Assembly: GCA_003489485.1 (NCBI GenBank)
Contig: DNMB01000126.1
Span: forward strand, 488 to 9,146
DNA from: Chitinophagaceae bacterium
Lineage (GTDB): Bacteria > Bacteroidota > Bacteroidia > Chitinophagales > Chitinophagaceae
Length of the DNA stretch: 8,659 bases
Direction of reading: 5' to 3'
The notes below the pieces were generated by a model. It did not search any database and was not told where the DNA came from. It worked only from the letters and a program-made list of their open reading frames with translations. Each line of letters begins with the position of its first letter. Position 1 is the stretch's first letter. Both the position numbers and the translations under genes were made by a program. Shown piece by piece: positions 7,128 to 8,659 of this stretch.

Positions 7128-8117
7128 ATGAAAGCCATTATACCCGTTGCCGGACCCGGCACGAAGTTGCGACCCCATAGTTACACCCAGCCCAAGGCGC
7201 TGATCCCTTTGGCAGGCAGATCCATATTGGGTATCATCATCGATCAGTTGCAAGAGGCTGGTATCAGTGAATTCATTTTTGTGGTAGGCTATTTGGGCGA
7301 GAAGATCGAAGATTTTGTGGCCCAGCACTATCCGGGCATCAACGCCCATTTTTTGCAGCAGACCGATCGGCAGGGAGTGGGTCATGCCGTACTGCTGGCC
7401 AGAGAGCAGGTCGCAGGGGATGAGATCTTTATTGTTTTGGGCGATACCATCTGCGAGTATGATATAAAGTCGGTCATGGATTCTTCGCGGTCCATGATCG
7501 GGCTTAGAAAGGTCGATGACCCGCGTGATTTTGGTGTGGCCGAAGTCAACGAAGACGGTTTCATTGCCCGCTTGGTAGAAAAACCCCAGATGCCTAAATC
7601 GAATCTCGCGCTGGTTGGGGTGTACAAGATAAAGGAGAGCGAAGAATTATTCCGTTGTCTCGAAAATAACATCAGTCACGGTCTGCGTGCACATGGCGAA
7701 TACAGTATTACCGATGCGCTAGAGTGTATGATTCAGCAAGGCATTCTCTTGCAGTCTTTCAAGGTCGATAACTGGTTCGATTGTGGCAGAAAAGAAACGC
7801 TACTCGAATCAAATGCATTGTTGTTGAAGAAATTTGCCCCCGCCATCGATGCCTCCGCTTTTGTAAACACTGTGATCGTACCTCCTGTCAGTATCGGTGC
7901 GGGATGCCAGATCAGTAACGCGGTCATTGGTCCTGATGTGACCATTGGCGATCATACGCGTATCGATTGTTCGGTGGTACGTAATTCCATAATTGGATCG
8001 TATTCTCATTTGCATGATATCGTGGTGAGTGATTCGCTCATTGGCAGCGACACCGATTGTAAGGGTGAGGCTCGTTCACTCAACATTGGAGATAACGCCA
8101 CGATCGATCTGGGTTAA
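7128..8117 (+). CDS. Sugar-1-phosphate nucleotidyltransferase with left-handed beta-helix tail
   Basis: This 329-residue cytosolic enzyme should join a sugar-1-phosphate to a nucleoside triphosphate, releasing pyrophosphate and giving an NDP-sugar for surface glycans. The N-terminal Rossmann-type domain (about 1-235) has the nucleotide-binding signature A-G-P-G-T-K-L-R-P at 8-16 followed by K23 in Q-P-K-A-L, L-G-D at 104-106 for metal and phosphate contact, V-E-K-P at 150-153, and W-F-D-C-G-R at 216-221 near the expected second metal aspartate. Residues about 242-312 carry irregular hexapeptide repeats (V-I-V-P-P-V, S-I-G-A-G-C, V-I-G-P-D-V, T-I-G-D-H-T), a left-handed beta-helix used in oligomers or allostery. 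It resembles RmlA/glucose-1-phosphate thymidylyltransferase relatives, but the base and sugar cannot be told from sequence. No other sugar gene is in view. It is probably cotranscribed with the next gene. Confidence 0.9.
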   Translation: MKAIIPVAGPGTKLRPHSYTQPKALIPLAGRSILGIIIDQLQEAGISEFIFVVGYLGEKIEDFVAQHYPGINAHFLQQTDRQGVGHAVLLAREQVAGDEIFIVLGDTICEYDIKSVMDSSRSMIGLRKVDDPRDFGVAEVNEDGFIARLVEKPQMPKSNLALVGVYKIKESEELFRCLENNISHGLRAHGEYSITDALECMIQQGILLQSFKVDNWFDCGRKETLLESNALLLKKFAPAIDASAFVNTVIVPPVSIGAGCQISNAVIGPDVTIGDHTRIDCSVVRNSIIGSYSHLHDIVVSDSLIGSDTDCKGEARSLNIGDNATIDLG

Positions 8118-8132
8118 TAAAGCGTACTTTCT

Positions 8133-8659
8133 ATGGCTGCTTTCTCTAACCGAATTACTCGTCTTTTTTCCATTGAGTATCCTATAGTACAAGCCGGAAT
8201 GATCTGGGCCAGCGGCTGGCGATTGGCCAGTGCCGTCAGCAACAGCGGGGGATTGGGAACGATCGGTGCCGGCTCTATGTATCCCGACGTATTGCGGGAG
8301 CATATTCAAAAATGCAAACTGGCGACCTCACGGCCCTTTGCCGTGAATCTTCCGTTGCTATATCCCGATATTGACAAGCATGTCGATATTATCATACAAG
8401 AAAAGGTCCCCATCGTATTTACATCGGCGGGTAATCCTTCACTGTGGACCCCCCTTTTAAAATCACATGGTATTACGGTGGTGCATGTAGTCAGCTCCAG
8501 TAAGTTCGCACGCAAGGCCGAGGCGGCCGGATGCGATGCTGTAGTAGCAGAAGGATTCGAGGCCGGTGGCCACAACGGCAGAGAAGAAACGACCACACTG
8601 GTGCTGTTGCCATCGGTCTGCGAGTCGGTGCGCATACCGGTGATAGGAGCCGGCGGCAT
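8133..8659 (+). CDS. Nitronate monooxygenase / FabK-like FMN oxidoreductase (3' partial)
   Basis: The frame is open from ATG 8133 to the window edge (175 residues plus two bases), so the gene is cut at its 3' end. It is the first half of an FMN-binding TIM barrel of the nitronate monooxygenase (2-nitropropane dioxygenase) family. Seen motifs are Y-P-I-V-Q-A-G-M at 16-23, S-N-S-G-G-L-G at 36-42, F-T-S-A-G-N-P at 96-102, A-E-G-F-E-A-G-G-H-N-G at 139-149 with H147 as the likely catalytic or flavin-contacting histidine, and I-P-V-I-G-A-G-G at 168-175. Family members oxidise toxic alkyl nitronates, while the related FabK is an enoyl-ACP reductase sharing the E-A-G-G-H motif. I favour the monooxygenase group by overall similarity to annotated Bacteroidota copies, but the missing half prevents a decision. 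It starts 15 bases after the nucleotidyltransferase stop with no good promoter between them. Confidence 0.88.
   Translation, partial: MAAFSNRITRLFSIEYPIVQAGMIWASGWRLASAVSNSGGLGTIGAGSMYPDVLREHIQKCKLATSRPFAVNLPLLYPDIDKHVDIIIQEKVPIVFTSAGNPSLWTPLLKSHGITVVHVVSSSKFARKAEAAGCDAVVAEGFEAGGHNGREETTTLVLLPSVCESVRIPVIGAGG

Noticed and set aside
8306..8659. 117-codon minus-strand frame at the right edge
   Set aside because: The plus strand of the same bases encodes a clear nitronate monooxygenase-type barrel with its E-A-G-G-H motif.
7128..8659. Surface-polysaccharide or defence gene cluster headed by the nucleotidyltransferase
   Set aside because: Its only visible neighbour is a flavin oxidoreductase. 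No glycosyltransferase, Rml gene, nuclease or other cluster marker is in the window.

Overview
The window looks like an ordinary stretch of chromosome from a member of the Bacteroidota, most likely the Chitinophagia/Sphingobacteriia side. I base this on protein style recalled from those groups: a DsbD with a W-A-C-V-N-C thioredoxin motif and a Bacteroidota-type tail, an ECF sigma factor starting MHPLSKQSD, a small four-helix protein of the DUF4293 type, a second-type UvrA, and promoter boxes of the TAnnTTTG form. There are no obvious Shine-Dalgarno sites. I see no mobile element, CRISPR array, tRNA, rRNA or prophage.

Layout, left to right. A DsbD-like membrane thiol:disulfide reductase (cut at its 5' end by the window edge) runs rightward to 1770. 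Its last 19 bases overlap the end of a convergent ECF sigma factor gene (1752-2342, leftward). A 228-base divergent intergenic region (2343-2570) holds a 10-bp-period direct repeat, a palindrome and candidate promoter boxes. A UvrA-family ABC ATPase (2571-5357, rightward) follows. It meets, with only 2 bases between stops, a leftward pair: glyA (serine hydroxymethyltransferase, 5792-7072) followed downstream by a DUF4293-like membrane protein (5360-5782). A 55-base divergent promoter region (7073-7127) separates glyA from a rightward sugar-nucleotidyltransferase (7128-8117). Fifteen bases later comes a nitronate monooxygenase/FabK-like flavoprotein (8133 onward), cut by the right window edge.

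The genes do not form one pathway. They are envelope redox control, stress-type transcription, DNA repair, one-carbon metabolism, nucleotide-sugar activation and a flavin oxidoreductase. Two small operons are likely: glyA with DUF4293, and the nucleotidyltransferase with the flavoprotein.

I did not find a convincing undescribed system. The points most worth a second look are a DsbD N-domain whose two redox cysteine positions read Tyr and Phe, a UvrA lacking half of its first zinc module, and a 19-bp segment carrying two back-to-back -7 boxes between glyA and the nucleotidyltransferase. Also notable are very short predicted leaders and two convergent gene ends with no room for terminators.
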